64,000 nt of DNA from Burkholderiales bacterium (GCA_019745565.1 JAIESW010000021.1:60716-124715), one strand, 5' to 3'. Positions 36,610-46,485 are shown, counted from the stretch's first letter. Notes: generated by a model from the letters alone, not told the origin. A program made the numbers and translations.

Positions 36610-39600
36610 TCTCGACCCGCTTCAACGTCTCCGAGTGGGCGCTCAAGCACCAGACGCTGGTGCTGTACTTCATGCTCGCCCTGTCGGTGGCGGGTGTGAT
36701 GGCCTATCTCAAGCTCGGCCAGAACGAGGATCCCGCCTTCACCTTCAAGGTGATGGTGGTGCGCACCTTGTGGCCCGGCGCCACCGCGAAGGAGGTGGAG
36801 CAGGAGGTCACCGAGCGCCTCGAGAAGAAGCTGCAGGAGACGCCGTGGTTCGACTTCACGCGCAGCTATTCGAAGGCGGGCGAGTCCATGATCTTCGTCA
36901 CGTTGAAGGACTACACGCCGCCCAAGGACGTGCCGGACGCCTGGTACCAGGTGCGCAAGAAGGTGTCCGACATCCGCAGCCAGCTGCCGGCCGGCGTGCG
37001 CGGCCCGTTCTTCAACGACGAGTTCGGCGACACCTTCGGCACCATCTACGCATTCACCGCCGACGGCTACTCCTATGCCGAGCTGCGCGATCACGTGGAG
37101 AACGTGCGCCGCGAGCTGCTGCAGGTGCCGGATGTCGGCAAGGTGGACGTGCTGGGCGAGCAGGTCGAGAAGATCTGGATCGAGTTGTCGCACAAGAAGC
37201 TCGCCACGCTCGGCATCGAGCCGATCTCGTTGTTCGCCGTCCTTTCCCAGCAGAACGCGATGGCGCCGGCCGGCAGCTTCGAGACCAAGTCCGACAGGGT
37301 GTTCGTGCGGGTGTCGGGCGACTTCAAGTCGGTGGAGAGCATCCGCGAGATCGGCATCCAGGCGAACGGCAAGCTGTTCCGGCTGGGGGATATCGCCCGC
37401 ATCTATCGCGGCTACGTCGATCCGCCGGACGTGCTGTTCCGCTACCGCGGCGAACCCGCCATGGGGCTTGCGGTCTCCATGCGCAAGGGCGGCGACATCA
37501 TCGCGCTGGGCCATCATCTGCAGGATCGCATGGCCGCGCTGACGGCCGATCTGCCGCTGGGCATCGAGGTGCATCAGGTGGCCGATCAGCCGCAGGTGGT
37601 CGCGCGCTCCATCAGCGAGTTCATGCGAACCCTCGCCGAGGCGGTGATCATCGTGCTCGCCGTGAGTTTCCTGAGCCTCGGCCTGCGGACCGGCATCGTG
37701 GTGGCGCTGTCCATTCCGCTGGTGCTGGCCATCACGTTCCTGTTCATGCAGATCTTCGGCATCGATCTGCAGCGCATCTCGCTCGGTGCGCTGATCATCG
37801 GCCTGGGCCTGCTGGTGGACGACGCGATCATCGCGACCGAGATGATGGCGATCAAGATGGAGCAGGGTTGGGACCGGTTCCGCGCCGGCAGTTTCGCGTA
37901 CACCTCGACCGCGCCGTCGATGTTGACCGGCACGCTGATCACCGCTGCAGGTTTCCTTCCGGTCGGACTGGCAAAATCCGCGGCGGGCGAGTACACCTTC
38001 TCCATCTTCGCCGTCGTCACGATTTCGCTGCTGGTGTCGTGGGTGGTCGCGGTCGTGTTCACGCCGTACCTCGGCTATCACCTGCTGCCGGATTTCTCGA
38101 AGACCGGTCACCAGGAGGGATTGCTCGCCAAGGCCGTGCGCAAACTGCTGCGACGTCCGCCGCCGGCGCCCAAGGCGCATGCCGGCGGCGAACACGACGT
38201 ATACGACAGCCCGATCTACCGGCGCTTCCGGGCCCTGGTGACCTGGTGCGTCACCTTCCGCAAGACGGTCGTCGGGGCCACGGCCGCGATCTTCGTGCTG
38301 GCCCTGGTCGGATTCGGATTGGTGCAGCAGCAGTTCTTCCCGTCGGCCAACCGGCCTGAACTGGTGGTCGATCTGTGGCTGCCGAACGGGTCGTCGATCA
38401 GCGCGTCGAACGAGCAAGCGCGGCACTTCGAGAAACTGCTCGCGGCCGATCCCGACGTCGAGAGCTTCGTGACCTACGTGGGCAGCGGCAGTCCGCGCTT
38501 CTACCTGCCGCTCGACCAGCAGCTCTTCAATGCCAATCTCGCGGAGTTCGTCGTGACCGCGAAGAGCAACAAGGCACGCGATGCCCTGCAACGACGTCTC
38601 GAAGACATCATCGAGACCCGGTTCACGCTGGTGCGCGGCCGCGTGTCGGTGCTGCAGAACGGTCCGCCCGTGGCGTATCCGGTGGCGTTCCGGGTCAGCG
38701 GTCCGGACTATGAAGAGTTGCGGCGCATCGCCGGCGAAGTGGCCGATGTGATGCGCGCCAACGAGAACATGCGCCTGGTGCATCTGGACTGGAACGAGAA
38801 GAGCAAGGTCGTGCATCTGGACATCGACCAGAACAAGGCGCGTCTCATCGGCGTCAACTCGTCCGGCCTGTCGAACATGCTGAACGCGGTCCTTTCGGGC
38901 TACTTCGTGACCGAGTTCCGCGAGCGCGACAAACTGATCGAGGTGCTGGCCCGCGCCGAGCCGGCCGAGCGCAAGAGCCTGGAAGACGTATCCGACATCA
39001 ACATTCCGACCACGAGCGGCCGCTCGATTCCGCTGTCGCAGGTCGCGACGGTGCGCTATGCGCAGGAGGACGGCGTGATCTGGCGGCGCAACCGCGTGCC
39101 CACCATCACCGTGCAGGGCGACGTCAACGGCCGTATCCAGGCACCGGTCGTCTCGAAGCAGATCCTGCCGAAGCTCGATGCCGTCAAGGCCAAGCTCCCG
39201 CCCGGTTATAGCATCGAGATGGGCGGGGCGATCGAGGAGAGTGCGCGCGGCCAGGGTTCCGTGAACGCCGTCGTGCCCATCATGCTGATCACCGTGGTGA
39301 CGCTGCTCATGCTCCACCTGCAGAGCTTCTCGAAGACCTTCCTGGTCCTGCTGACGGCACCGCTCGCGATCATCGGCGTCACGCTGTTCCTGCTGGTGGG
39401 CAACGTACCGTTCGGGTTCGTCGCCATGCTCGGGTTCATCGCGCTGTTCGGCATGATCATGCGCAACTCGATCATCCTGGTGGACCAGATCGAGCAGGAC
39501 ATCGGCGCCGGACATGCGCCGTGGAACGCGGTGATCGATGCGACCGTGCGTCGCATGCGGCCGATCACCCTGACCGCGGCGGCGGCGATCCTCGCGATGA

Positions 39601-39743
39601 TTCCGCTGTCGCGGTCGAACTTCTGGGGGCCCATGGCGGTCGCCATCATGGGCGGTCTGCTGGTGGCCACCATCCTCACCCTGCTGTTCCTGCCCGCGCT
39701 CTACGCCGCGTGGTTCCGGGTGCGCAAGCCGGCCGCAACCTGA
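36606..39743 (+). CDS. RND family multidrug efflux permease (AcrB/MexF-like)
   Basis: A 1045-residue inner-membrane proton-driven pump, normal length for the HAE/AcrB family. The TM4 proton-relay aspartates are visible in LGLGLLVDDAIIATE, and GFIALFGMIMRNSIILVDQIEQD is the conserved TM11 region. The N-terminal sequence FNVSEWALKHQTLVLYFMLALSVAGVMAY resembles the subgroup of pumps for solvents or small organics rather than classic AcrB. The GTG start at 36606 overlaps the adaptor stop by four bases. No TolC-type gene follows, so an unlinked outer-membrane protein must serve. Confidence 0.93.
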   Translation: MISTRFNVSEWALKHQTLVLYFMLALSVAGVMAYLKLGQNEDPAFTFKVMVVRTLWPGATAKEVEQEVTERLEKKLQETPWFDFTRSYSKAGESMIFVTLKDYTPPKDVPDAWYQVRKKVSDIRSQLPAGVRGPFFNDEFGDTFGTIYAFTADGYSYAELRDHVENVRRELLQVPDVGKVDVLGEQVEKIWIELSHKKLATLGIEPISLFAVLSQQNAMAPAGSFETKSDRVFVRVSGDFKSVESIREIGIQANGKLFRLGDIARIYRGYVDPPDVLFRYRGEPAMGLAVSMRKGGDIIALGHHLQDRMAALTADLPLGIEVHQVADQPQVVARSISEFMRTLAEAVIIVLAVSFLSLGLRTGIVVALSIPLVLAITFLFMQIFGIDLQRISLGALIIGLGLLVDDAIIATEMMAIKMEQGWDRFRAGSFAYTSTAPSMLTGTLITAAGFLPVGLAKSAAGEYTFSIFAVVTISLLVSWVVAVVFTPYLGYHLLPDFSKTGHQEGLLAKAVRKLLRRPPPAPKAHAGGEHDVYDSPIYRRFRALVTWCVTFRKTVVGATAAIFVLALVGFGLVQQQFFPSANRPELVVDLWLPNGSSISASNEQARHFEKLLAADPDVESFVTYVGSGSPRFYLPLDQQLFNANLAEFVVTAKSNKARDALQRRLEDIIETRFTLVRGRVSVLQNGPPVAYPVAFRVSGPDYEELRRIAGEVADVMRANENMRLVHLDWNEKSKVVHLDIDQNKARLIGVNSSGLSNMLNAVLSGYFVTEFRERDKLIEVLARAEPAERKSLEDVSDINIPTTSGRSIPLSQVATVRYAQEDGVIWRRNRVPTITVQGDVNGRIQAPVVSKQILPKLDAVKAKLPPGYSIEMGGAIEESARGQGSVNAVVPIMLITVVTLLMLHLQSFSKTFLVLLTAPLAIIGVTLFLLVGNVPFGFVAMLGFIALFGMIMRNSIILVDQIEQDIGAGHAPWNAVIDATVRRMRPITLTAAAAILAMIPLSRSNFWGPMAVAIMGGLLVATILTLLFLPALYAAWFRVRKPAAT

Positions 39744-39790
39744 GCCCTATCCGCTATCCTGCCGCTGGTCCAATGCTGCGAGGAATGAAC

Positions 39791-41482
39791 GTGCCGGTGT
39801 TTCGTGGGTTGTACCGCAGGGCGCTGCAGCCGGTTCTGTGGGTGTTCATCGCGGTCTTCGTCGGTGCGGCGCCGGCGCTGGCAGAGCGCTACGCCGTGGC
39901 CAGCGCGCATCCGCTCGCCACCAAGGCCGGCGAGCGGATCCTCGCAAGCGGCGGCAGTGCCTTCGACGCGGCGGTCACCGTGGCGGCGACCCTCGCGGTG
40001 GTGGAGCCGTTCGCATCAGGCCTCGGCGGCGGCGGATTCTTTCTCCTGCATCGCGGGTCGGACGGTTTCGAGGTGGTGGTGGACGTGCGCGAAACCGCGC
40101 CGCTGGCGGCTTCGCGGGACATGTACCTCAACGATCGCGGCGAACCCGATGCCCGCGCTTCGCTCGATGGCGGCAAGGCGGCGGGCATTCCCGGCACTCC
40201 GGCGGGCCTTGCGCACATCGCGCAGCGTTACGGCCGCCTGCCGCTGGCGCGCCTGCTGGCACCGGCGATCGAACTGGCGGAACAGGGCTTCGTCGTCGAC
40301 GGACGCTACATCGCTGCCGCGTCCTGGCGGGCATCCGTGCTGAAAGCCGATCCGGCCGCGGCGGCCGTGTTCCTCGACCAGGGCGTTGCACCGTCACCGG
40401 GGTACGTCGTGAAGCAGCCCGGCCTCGCGCAGACCTTGCGCGCGATCGCCGGCCAGGGCGCGGACGGCTTCTATCGCGGTCCGGTGGCCGAGGAGATGGT
40501 GCGCGCCGTGCGAGCGGCCGGCGGCATCTGGAGTCTCGAAGACCTCGCGCGCTATCGGTTGATGGAACGCGATCCGCTCAAGTTCCGCTATCGCGACGCG
40601 ACCGTCACGACCATCCCGCTGCCGTCGAGCGGCGGTCTGGTGCTCGCCCAGGCGCTGCAGATCCTGGAACGCTTCGAACTCGCCGATCTCCCGGCGGCCG
40701 AGCGCGACCACCTGATCGTGGAATCGCTGCGGCGCGGCTTTCACGATCGGGCCCGGTACATGGGCGACGCCGATTTCGTGACGGTGCCGGAGGCGCGCTT
40801 GCGCAGTCGCGAATACGCCATGGAACGGGCAGCGAGCATCGATCCGGCCCGGGCGACACCGAGCAGCGAGCTCGGCGCGCAGTCCGCTGCGGCCGGCGGC
40901 ACCAACACCACCCATTTCTCCGTCGTCGATGCGGACGGCAACCGGGTCGCCGCCACGCTGAGCGTGAACGGTCCCTTCGGCGCCGCGACCGTGGCGGGCG
41001 CGAGCGGGGTGCTGCTCAACAACACGATGAACGACTTCGCGCTCTCGCCCGAATCGTCGAACCTCTACGGCCTGTCCGGCAGTCAGGCCAACCTCATCGC
41101 ACCGGGCAAGCGGCCGCTGTCGTCCATGTCGCCCGCCTTCGTCGAGGACAAGCGCGGCGTGCTGGTGCTCGGCACGCCCGGCGGTTCGCGCATCATCAGC
41201 ATGGTGCTGCTGGGCATCCTGACCCATCTCAACGGTGGCCCGGCGGATCCGGAGCGCGTCGTCGGCATCCCGCGATTCCACCATCAGTATCTGCCCGACC
41301 GGATCGAGATCGAACCCATGCAGTTCGGTCCCGAGTGGCGGCAAGCGCTCGAAGGCAAGGGGCACGTGGTGCAGGAAGGCAAGCGGCGCTGGGGCAACAT
41401 GCAGGCCGTTTTCGTGGATGGTGCGACCAGGGAAGCGACGGCTGCGAGCGATCCGCGCGGCAAGAGCGGTGTATTGTTCTAG
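39791..41482 (+). CDS. ggt: Gamma-glutamyltransferase
   Basis: A 563-residue periplasmic Ntn-hydrolase that transfers or hydrolyses the gamma-glutamyl group of glutathione. A signal peptide (cleavage near ALA-ERYAVASAHP) precedes the large-subunit motif GGSAFDAAVTVAATLAVVEPFASGLGGGGF. The autoprocessing site and catalytic threonine are in GGTNTTHFSVVDADGN, and PGKRPLSSMSP is the conserved small-subunit loop. The GTG at 39791 has GAGGA six bases upstream and is preferred. ATG codons at 39773 and 39785 are alternatives giving a slightly longer leader. About 50 bp follow the pump gene. Confidence 0.92.
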   Translation: MPVFRGLYRRALQPVLWVFIAVFVGAAPALAERYAVASAHPLATKAGERILASGGSAFDAAVTVAATLAVVEPFASGLGGGGFFLLHRGSDGFEVVVDVRETAPLAASRDMYLNDRGEPDARASLDGGKAAGIPGTPAGLAHIAQRYGRLPLARLLAPAIELAEQGFVVDGRYIAAASWRASVLKADPAAAAVFLDQGVAPSPGYVVKQPGLAQTLRAIAGQGADGFYRGPVAEEMVRAVRAAGGIWSLEDLARYRLMERDPLKFRYRDATVTTIPLPSSGGLVLAQALQILERFELADLPAAERDHLIVESLRRGFHDRARYMGDADFVTVPEARLRSREYAMERAASIDPARATPSSELGAQSAAAGGTNTTHFSVVDADGNRVAATLSVNGPFGAATVAGASGVLLNNTMNDFALSPESSNLYGLSGSQANLIAPGKRPLSSMSPAFVEDKRGVLVLGTPGGSRIISMVLLGILTHLNGGPADPERVVGIPRFHHQYLPDRIEIEPMQFGPEWRQALEGKGHVVQEGKRRWGNMQAVFVDGATREATAASDPRGKSGVLF

Positions 41483-41594
41483 CGTTGCGAGTCGACGAAC
41501 CAGCGAATCCCGGCCGGAGGCCGACGGCGGGACGCCCCGTCGAGTGCAGTGATTCCAAGGCCGGGCCGGAGACCGTCACTGGAGGTTGCATCCG

Positions 41595-42803
41595 ATGACC
41601 ATCGATCGCAGACGCTTCCTCGCGACTGCCGCCGGGGTCGCGGTCGCCGGACCGGCGCTCGCGGCACCGGGCCCCGGTCCCGCAGGACTACCCGCAGGCG
41701 CGCTGGAATCCGCCGCCTGGGATACGTTGCCCGGCAAGCAGCCGCTCATCAAGCGCAGCTGGAGGCCGCCCAACTTCGAGACGCCGACGCGCTATTTCGG
41801 CGAGGCGTTCACGCCCAACGACGCGTTCTTCGTGCGCTATCACCTCTCCAACATTCCGCAGGTGGATGCAGCGGGCTGGGCGGTTGAGGTCGGCGGCGAC
41901 GCGGTGGAAAAGCCGGTGCGCTTCACGCTCGACGAGTTGAAGACCGGGTTCGAGAACGTCGAGATCGCGGCGCTGTGCCAGTGCTCGGGCAATCGTCGCG
42001 GGCTTTCCGATCCGCACGTGGCCGGCGTGCAATGGGGCTACGGTGCCATGGGCAACGCGAAGTGGAAGGGCGCGCGCCTCAAGGACGTGCTGGCGAAGGC
42101 GGGCATCAAGGCCGGCGCGCTCGAGGTAGCATTCGACGGCGCCGACGGTGGTGTCAGCGAGAAGACGCCGGATTTCGTGAAGAGCATCCCGGTGTGGAAG
42201 GCGCTCGACGAGAACGTGCTGATCGCGTGGGAGATGAACGGCGAACCGCTGCCGCACTGGAACGGCTTCCCCGCCCGCATCGTGGTGCCGGGCTGGACCG
42301 CGACCTACTGGATGAAGCATCTCACGTCGATCCAGGTGCTGTCGCAGCCGTTCAAGGGCTTCTGGATGAACCCGGCCTATCGCATTCCGAAGGGGAAGTT
42401 TCCGGTGGTGGACCGATTCCTCTCGCAGGAGACCGACGCCAATACGCCGATCACCGAGATGGTGGTGAACTCGCTCGTGACCAATCTGCGCGAGGGCATG
42501 ACCTACAAGGCCAACTCGCCGCTGTTCGTGCGCGGCATTGCCTGGGACGGCGGTTACGGCATCGCGCGGGTGGAAGTCTCGCGCGACGGCGGCAAGACCT
42601 GGGAACTGGCGGAACTGGGGCCCGATCTCGGTCGTTTCTCGTGGCGGCAGTGGAGCTTCGCGTTCGTGCCGAAGCCGGGCGAGTACGTGGTGATGGCCAA
42701 GGCCACCAACCGGATCGGTGCGACCCAGACTTTCGATCTCGTCTTCAACCCGGCCGGCTACCACAACAACGTGGTGCAGCGGATTCCGATCGTCTGCGCC
42801 TGA
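41595..42803 (+). CDS. sorA: Sulfite dehydrogenase molybdenum subunit (SorA-like), Tat-exported
   Basis: A 402-residue sulfite oxidase-family enzyme. A twin-arginine leader (MTIDRRRFLATAAGVAVAG) exports the folded molybdoprotein. The molybdenum-ligand cysteine is probably in LCQCSGNRRGLSDP, and a C-terminal Mo-co dimerisation domain follows (YKANSPLFVRGIAWDGGYGIARVEVSRDGGKTW). GGAGG precedes the ATG at 41595 by nine bases. With the small c-type cytochrome downstream it resembles SorAB, which oxidises sulfite in the periplasm and passes electrons to cytochrome c. SoxCD is the main alternative, but other sox genes are absent. Confidence 0.85.
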   Translation: MTIDRRRFLATAAGVAVAGPALAAPGPGPAGLPAGALESAAWDTLPGKQPLIKRSWRPPNFETPTRYFGEAFTPNDAFFVRYHLSNIPQVDAAGWAVEVGGDAVEKPVRFTLDELKTGFENVEIAALCQCSGNRRGLSDPHVAGVQWGYGAMGNAKWKGARLKDVLAKAGIKAGALEVAFDGADGGVSEKTPDFVKSIPVWKALDENVLIAWEMNGEPLPHWNGFPARIVVPGWTATYWMKHLTSIQVLSQPFKGFWMNPAYRIPKGKFPVVDRFLSQETDANTPITEMVVNSLVTNLREGMTYKANSPLFVRGIAWDGGYGIARVEVSRDGGKTWELAELGPDLGRFSWRQWSFAFVPKPGEYVVMAKATNRIGATQTFDLVFNPAGYHNNVVQRIPIVCA

Positions 42804-42812
42804 GGAACCATC

Positions 42813-43088
42813 ATGCGAACACTGCTGACGGTCGCATTGCTGAGCGCGGGCCTCGTACAGGCGGGCGAGGACGCCGTCGAGCTGAAGGATGCCCCGGGCC
42901 GGGCGCTGGTGGAGGCCAACTGCGTGGCCTGCCACAGCCTCGACTACATTCAGATGAACTCCCCGTTCCTGGACCGCAAGGGCTGGGAGGGATCGGTCAA
43001 CAAGATGATCAAGGTGATGGGAGCCCCGGTGAAGGAGGAGGACGCCCGGGCCATCGTCGAATACCTTAGTTCCGCCTATGGCAAATGA
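42813..43088 (+). CDS. sorB: Small c-type cytochrome (SorB-like)
   Basis: A 91-residue exported monohaem cytochrome: signal peptide of about 17 residues, haem motif CVACH, and a likely distal methionine in KVMGAPV. It begins nine bases after the molybdenum subunit gene, so it is the likely electron acceptor of the sulfite dehydrogenase. Size and order match SorB. Confidence 0.85.
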   Translation: MRTLLTVALLSAGLVQAGEDAVELKDAPGRALVEANCVACHSLDYIQMNSPFLDRKGWEGSVNKMIKVMGAPVKEEDARAIVEYLSSAYGK

Positions 43089-43094
43089 CGCGGC

Positions 43095-43100
43095 TATAAT
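43095..43100 (+). promoter_or_regulatory. Consensus -10 element just upstream of accA
   Basis: A perfect TATAAT ends nine bases before the accA ATG. A transcript starting 6-8 bases after it would have almost no 5' leader, and no Shine-Dalgarno sequence is present before the ATG. The -35 region is poor (TTCCGC). Confidence 0.45.
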
Positions 43101-43109
43101 CCCGCCGCC

Positions 43110-44081
43110 ATGAAAACCTCCTTTTTGGATTTCGAGCAGCCCATCGCGGAGCTCGAGCAGAAGATCGAGGAGCTCCGCTTCGTGCAGGACGACTCCGCGC
43201 TCGACATCTCGGAGGAGATCTCGCGCCTGCAGAAGAAGAGCAACACGCTCACCAAGGACATCTACGGCAAGCTGTCCGCGTGGCAGATCTCGCAGGTGGC
43301 CCGCCATCCGCAGCGCCCCTATACGCTCGACTACATCCAGAACCTGTTCACCGATTTCGAGGAGCTGCACGGCGACCGCACCTTCGCCGAGGATCCTGCG
43401 ATCGTGGGTGGCCTGGCGCGCTTCGGCGGCCAGTCCTGTGTCGTGATCGGCCACCAGAAGGGGCGCGACACCAAGGACAAGATCTACCGCAACTTCGGCA
43501 TGCCGAAGCCCGAGGGCTACCGCAAGGCGCTGCGGCTGATGCGGCTGGCGGAGAAGTTCGCGGTGCCGGTGTTCACCTTCATCGACACGCCGGGGGCCTA
43601 TCCGGGCGTCGGCGCGGAGGAGCGGGGCCAGTCCGAGGCCATCGGCCGCAACCTGTTCGCCATGGCCGAACTGCGCGTGCCGATCATCTGCACCATCATC
43701 GGCGAAGGCGGTTCCGGCGGCGCGCTCGCCATCGCCGTGGGCGACACGGTGATGATGCTGCAGTACTCGATCTACTCGGTGATCTCGCCGGAGGGTTGTG
43801 CGTCCATCCTCTGGAAGAGCGCCGACAAGGCACCGGAAGCGGCCGAGACGCTGGGCATCACGGCGAGCCGGCTGAAGACGCTGGGGCTCGCCGACAAGGT
43901 CATCTCCGAGCCGTTGGGTGGTGCCCATCGCGACCACGGTGCGACCATGCAGGCGATGCGCAAGGCCCTGACCGAAGCACTGAAGGACGTGCAGGCGAAG
44001 TCGCTCGACGACCTGCTCGAAACGCGGTTCGAGCGTCTGCTGAGTTACGGGAAGTTCAAGGAAGTCACCCCGCGCACCTAG
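43110..44081 (+). CDS. accA: Acetyl-CoA carboxylase carboxyltransferase subunit alpha
   Basis: A 323-residue subunit that, with AccD, transfers carboxyl from carboxybiotin to acetyl-CoA in fatty acid synthesis. It starts [24 protein letters not shown] and contains the crotonase-fold signatures [23 protein letters not shown] and [15 protein letters not shown]. Full length. A TATAAT lies immediately upstream. tilS follows after 13 bases, a pairing common in betaproteobacteria. Confidence 0.97.
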   Translation: MKTSFLDFEQPIAELEQKIEELRFVQDDSALDISEEISRLQKKSNTLTKDIYGKLSAWQISQVARHPQRPYTLDYIQNLFTDFEELHGDRTFAEDPAIVGGLARFGGQSCVVIGHQKGRDTKDKIYRNFGMPKPEGYRKALRLMRLAEKFAVPVFTFIDTPGAYPGVGAEERGQSEAIGRNLFAMAELRVPIICTIIGEGGSGGALAIAVGDTVMMLQYSIYSVISPEGCASILWKSADKAPEAAETLGITASRLKTLGLADKVISEPLGGAHRDHGATMQAMRKALTEALKDVQAKSLDDLLETRFERLLSYGKFKEVTPRT

Positions 44082-44094
44082 CGCGAACGCCGCC

Positions 44095-45414
44095 ATGACG
44101 ACGCCGAGCGCCTTGCCGCTTCGGGTGGCCCGGCGGCTCGAAGAGGTGGAACTGACCGGGCGACGTCTCGTCGTCGGCTTGAGCGGTGGTGTGGACTCCG
44201 TGGTGCTGCTCGACCTCCTGCATGAGCGGGCGGCGACGTCCGGATACACGCTGGCGGCGATTCACGTGCACCACGGACTCAGCCCGAACGCCGATGCGTG
44301 GGCCGATTTCTGTGCGACCCTGTGCCGTGCCCGCGACATTCCGCTGCACGTCGAGCGGGTGGAAGTGCGACGCGACAGCGGCCGGGGCATCGAGGCGGAA
44401 GCGCGCAAGGCTCGCTACACCGCCTATCGGGCGCTCGATGCCGATTGCGTGGCGCTCGCCCATAACCTCGACGATCAGGCCGAGACAGTGCTGCTGCAAC
44501 TGCTGCGCGGCGCGGGTCCCGACGGCCTCGCCGGCATGCCGTTCGAGCGGCCTCTGGGGCGTGGGCGATTGATCCGACCGCTCATCGACGTGTCGCGCAG
44601 CGACATCGAAGGCTGGGCGCGCGAACGCGGTCTCGCCTGGATCGAGGATGAATCCAACGGCGATCCGGCGTACGCACGCAACCATCTGCGCCTCAACGTG
44701 CTGCCGCAGCTCGAAGGCCACTATCCCGGCTATCGTGAGGCGCTCGCGCGTGCCGCGCGCAACGCGGCCGACGCGGCAGCGCTGGCCGATACCGTGGCCG
44801 TTGCCGATCTTGCCGACCTCGTGTCGGAAGATGGGGTCGACATCGCGGGACTGACCGCACTCGGACCGCTTCGTGCGGCCAACGCGCTCCGGCGCTGGCT
44901 GCGCGACGACGGCGTCGCGATGCCGCCGCGGGTACGTCTCGACGAAGCGTTGCGGCAACTGGCCGACGCAGCGCCCGATGCGTCGCCCGAAGTCGTGATC
45001 GGGGCGCATGTGCTGCGCCGCTATCGCGACCGCGTGCGCCTCGCACCGATCGCCTCCGACGAGCCGTGGAGCGTCCGTTGGTGCGGCCAGCCGCGCGTCC
45101 CGCTGGCGGACGGTCGCGTGGTCGTGGTCCACGGCGGGGTGGGCGAAGGCATCGCGCGCGACCGGCTGATCGGCCACGACGTGCTGTTGCGTACGCGGCA
45201 GGGCGGCGAGCGCTTCCGGACGGGTGCCAATCGCCCGCGCCGCGAACTGAAGAAACTCTTCCAGGAACACGGCGTGGCGCCCTGGGAGCGCAATCGCTTG
45301 CCGCTGCTGTGCGTGGACGGCCACGTGGTCTGGGTCCCGGGACTCGGCATCGATCCGGGATGGGCGGCGGGCGAGGGCGAGGCCTCGCTGCACTTCGAAC
45401 TCGCACGAGGCTGA
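44095..45414 (+). CDS. tilS: tRNA(Ile)-lysidine synthetase TilS
   Basis: A 439-residue ATP-pyrophosphatase that converts the wobble cytidine of tRNA-Ile (CAU) to lysidine. The P-loop SGGVDS is at residues 30-35, then HVHHGLSPNAD and ALAHNLDDQAETVLLQLLRG. A C-terminal TilS domain (RTRQGGERFRTGANRPRRELKKLFQEHGVAPWER) is present. Essential housekeeping gene, probably co-transcribed with accA. Confidence 0.96.
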   Translation: MTTPSALPLRVARRLEEVELTGRRLVVGLSGGVDSVVLLDLLHERAATSGYTLAAIHVHHGLSPNADAWADFCATLCRARDIPLHVERVEVRRDSGRGIEAEARKARYTAYRALDADCVALAHNLDDQAETVLLQLLRGAGPDGLAGMPFERPLGRGRLIRPLIDVSRSDIEGWARERGLAWIEDESNGDPAYARNHLRLNVLPQLEGHYPGYREALARAARNAADAAALADTVAVADLADLVSEDGVDIAGLTALGPLRAANALRRWLRDDGVAMPPRVRLDEALRQLADAAPDASPEVVIGAHVLRRYRDRVRLAPIASDEPWSVRWCGQPRVPLADGRVVVVHGGVGEGIARDRLIGHDVLLRTRQGGERFRTGANRPRRELKKLFQEHGVAPWERNRLPLLCVDGHVVWVPGLGIDPGWAAGEGEASLHFELARG

Positions 45415-45474
45415 GCGGCCGGGAGTCGCGAAAGACGCGTGCTACACTCGATCGATTCGTTCATCCCCATCGTC

Positions 45475-46485
45475 ATGCGCACGCTCCTTTCATCGATTCT
45501 CGTCGGCGCGATGCTGTGGTCGGGCGCTGCTCCGGCGCAGACCATCACGATCAAGTTCAGCCACGTGGTGGCGCCCGATACGCCCAAGGGCAAGGCCGCG
45601 GAGAAGTTCAAGCAGCTGGCCGAGGCCGCGACCAAGGGCCGCGTGAAGGTCGAGCTGTATCCCAACAGCCAGCTCTACAAGGACGGCGACGAACTCGAGG
45701 CGCTCCAGCGCGGCGCGGTGCAGATGCTGGCGCCCTCGGTATCGAAGTTCGGACCGCTCGGCGTGCGCGAGTTCGAAGTGTTCGACCTGCCGTACATCTT
45801 CGACAACACCGAGACCGTGTATCGCGTGACCGACGGCGAGGTGGGCCAGAAGCTGATGGCGAAGCTGGAACCCAAGGGCATCCGCGGCCTCGCGTTCTGG
45901 GACAACGGCTTCAAGGAATTCTCGTGCAGCAAGCCGTTGCGCAAGCCTGCGGATTTCCGCGGCGTCAAGCTGCGCATCCAGTCCTCCAAGGTGCTGGCGG
46001 CGACCGTGCGGCAACTGGGCGGCGTGCCGCAGGTGATGGCGTTCAGCGAGGTCTACACCGCCATGCAGCAGGGTGTCGTGGACGGCGCGGAGAACCCGAT
46101 CTCGAATCTCTACACCCAGAAGATGCACGAGGTGCAGAAGCACCTCACGATCTCGGACCACAGCTATCTGGTCTACGCGGTCATCGTGAACCGCAAGTTC
46201 TGGGACGGCCTGCCGCCGGACGTGCGCACGGCGCTCGAAGGCGCGATGAAGGACGCCACGCGCTACGAGCGCGCCATCGCGGCCAAGGAAAACGCCGATG
46301 CGCTGGCACTGGTGAAGCAGGCCGGCACCACGGAGGTGTATGCGCTGGATGCGAAGCAGCGCGAGGAATGGAAGCAGGCGCTGCTGCCGGTGCACAAGGA
46401 GTTCGAGTCGGTCATCGGGCGCGACCTGATCCAGTCGATCTACGCGGTGGCCGCGCAGGTGGAGCAGGAACGCCGCAAGAAGTGA
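45475..46485 (+). CDS. dctP: TRAP transporter solute-binding protein (DctP family)
   Basis: A 336-residue periplasmic binding protein with a signal peptide ending at APAQ. Typical DctP sequence follows: IKFSHVVAPDTPKGKAAEKF, LQRGAVQMLAPS, PADFRGVKLRIQSSK, FSEVYTAMQQGVVDGAENP. The conserved arginine in LRIQ usually grips a carboxylate, so a C4-dicarboxylate or similar acid is likely. The start at 45475 is chosen because it gives the normal leader. A TACACT -10-like box lies at 45443. The two membrane subunits follow. Confidence 0.93.
   Translation: MRTLLSSILVGAMLWSGAAPAQTITIKFSHVVAPDTPKGKAAEKFKQLAEAATKGRVKVELYPNSQLYKDGDELEALQRGAVQMLAPSVSKFGPLGVREFEVFDLPYIFDNTETVYRVTDGEVGQKLMAKLEPKGIRGLAFWDNGFKEFSCSKPLRKPADFRGVKLRIQSSKVLAATVRQLGGVPQVMAFSEVYTAMQQGVVDGAENPISNLYTQKMHEVQKHLTISDHSYLVYAVIVNRKFWDGLPPDVRTALEGAMKDATRYERAIAAKENADALALVKQAGTTEVYALDAKQREEWKQALLPVHKEFESVIGRDLIQSIYAVAAQVEQERRKK

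Noticed and set aside
43280..44098. Long alternate-frame readings inside accA and other GC-rich genes
   Set aside because: They are arginine- and alanine-rich shadows caused by high GC at third positions and lack start signals or family motifs.
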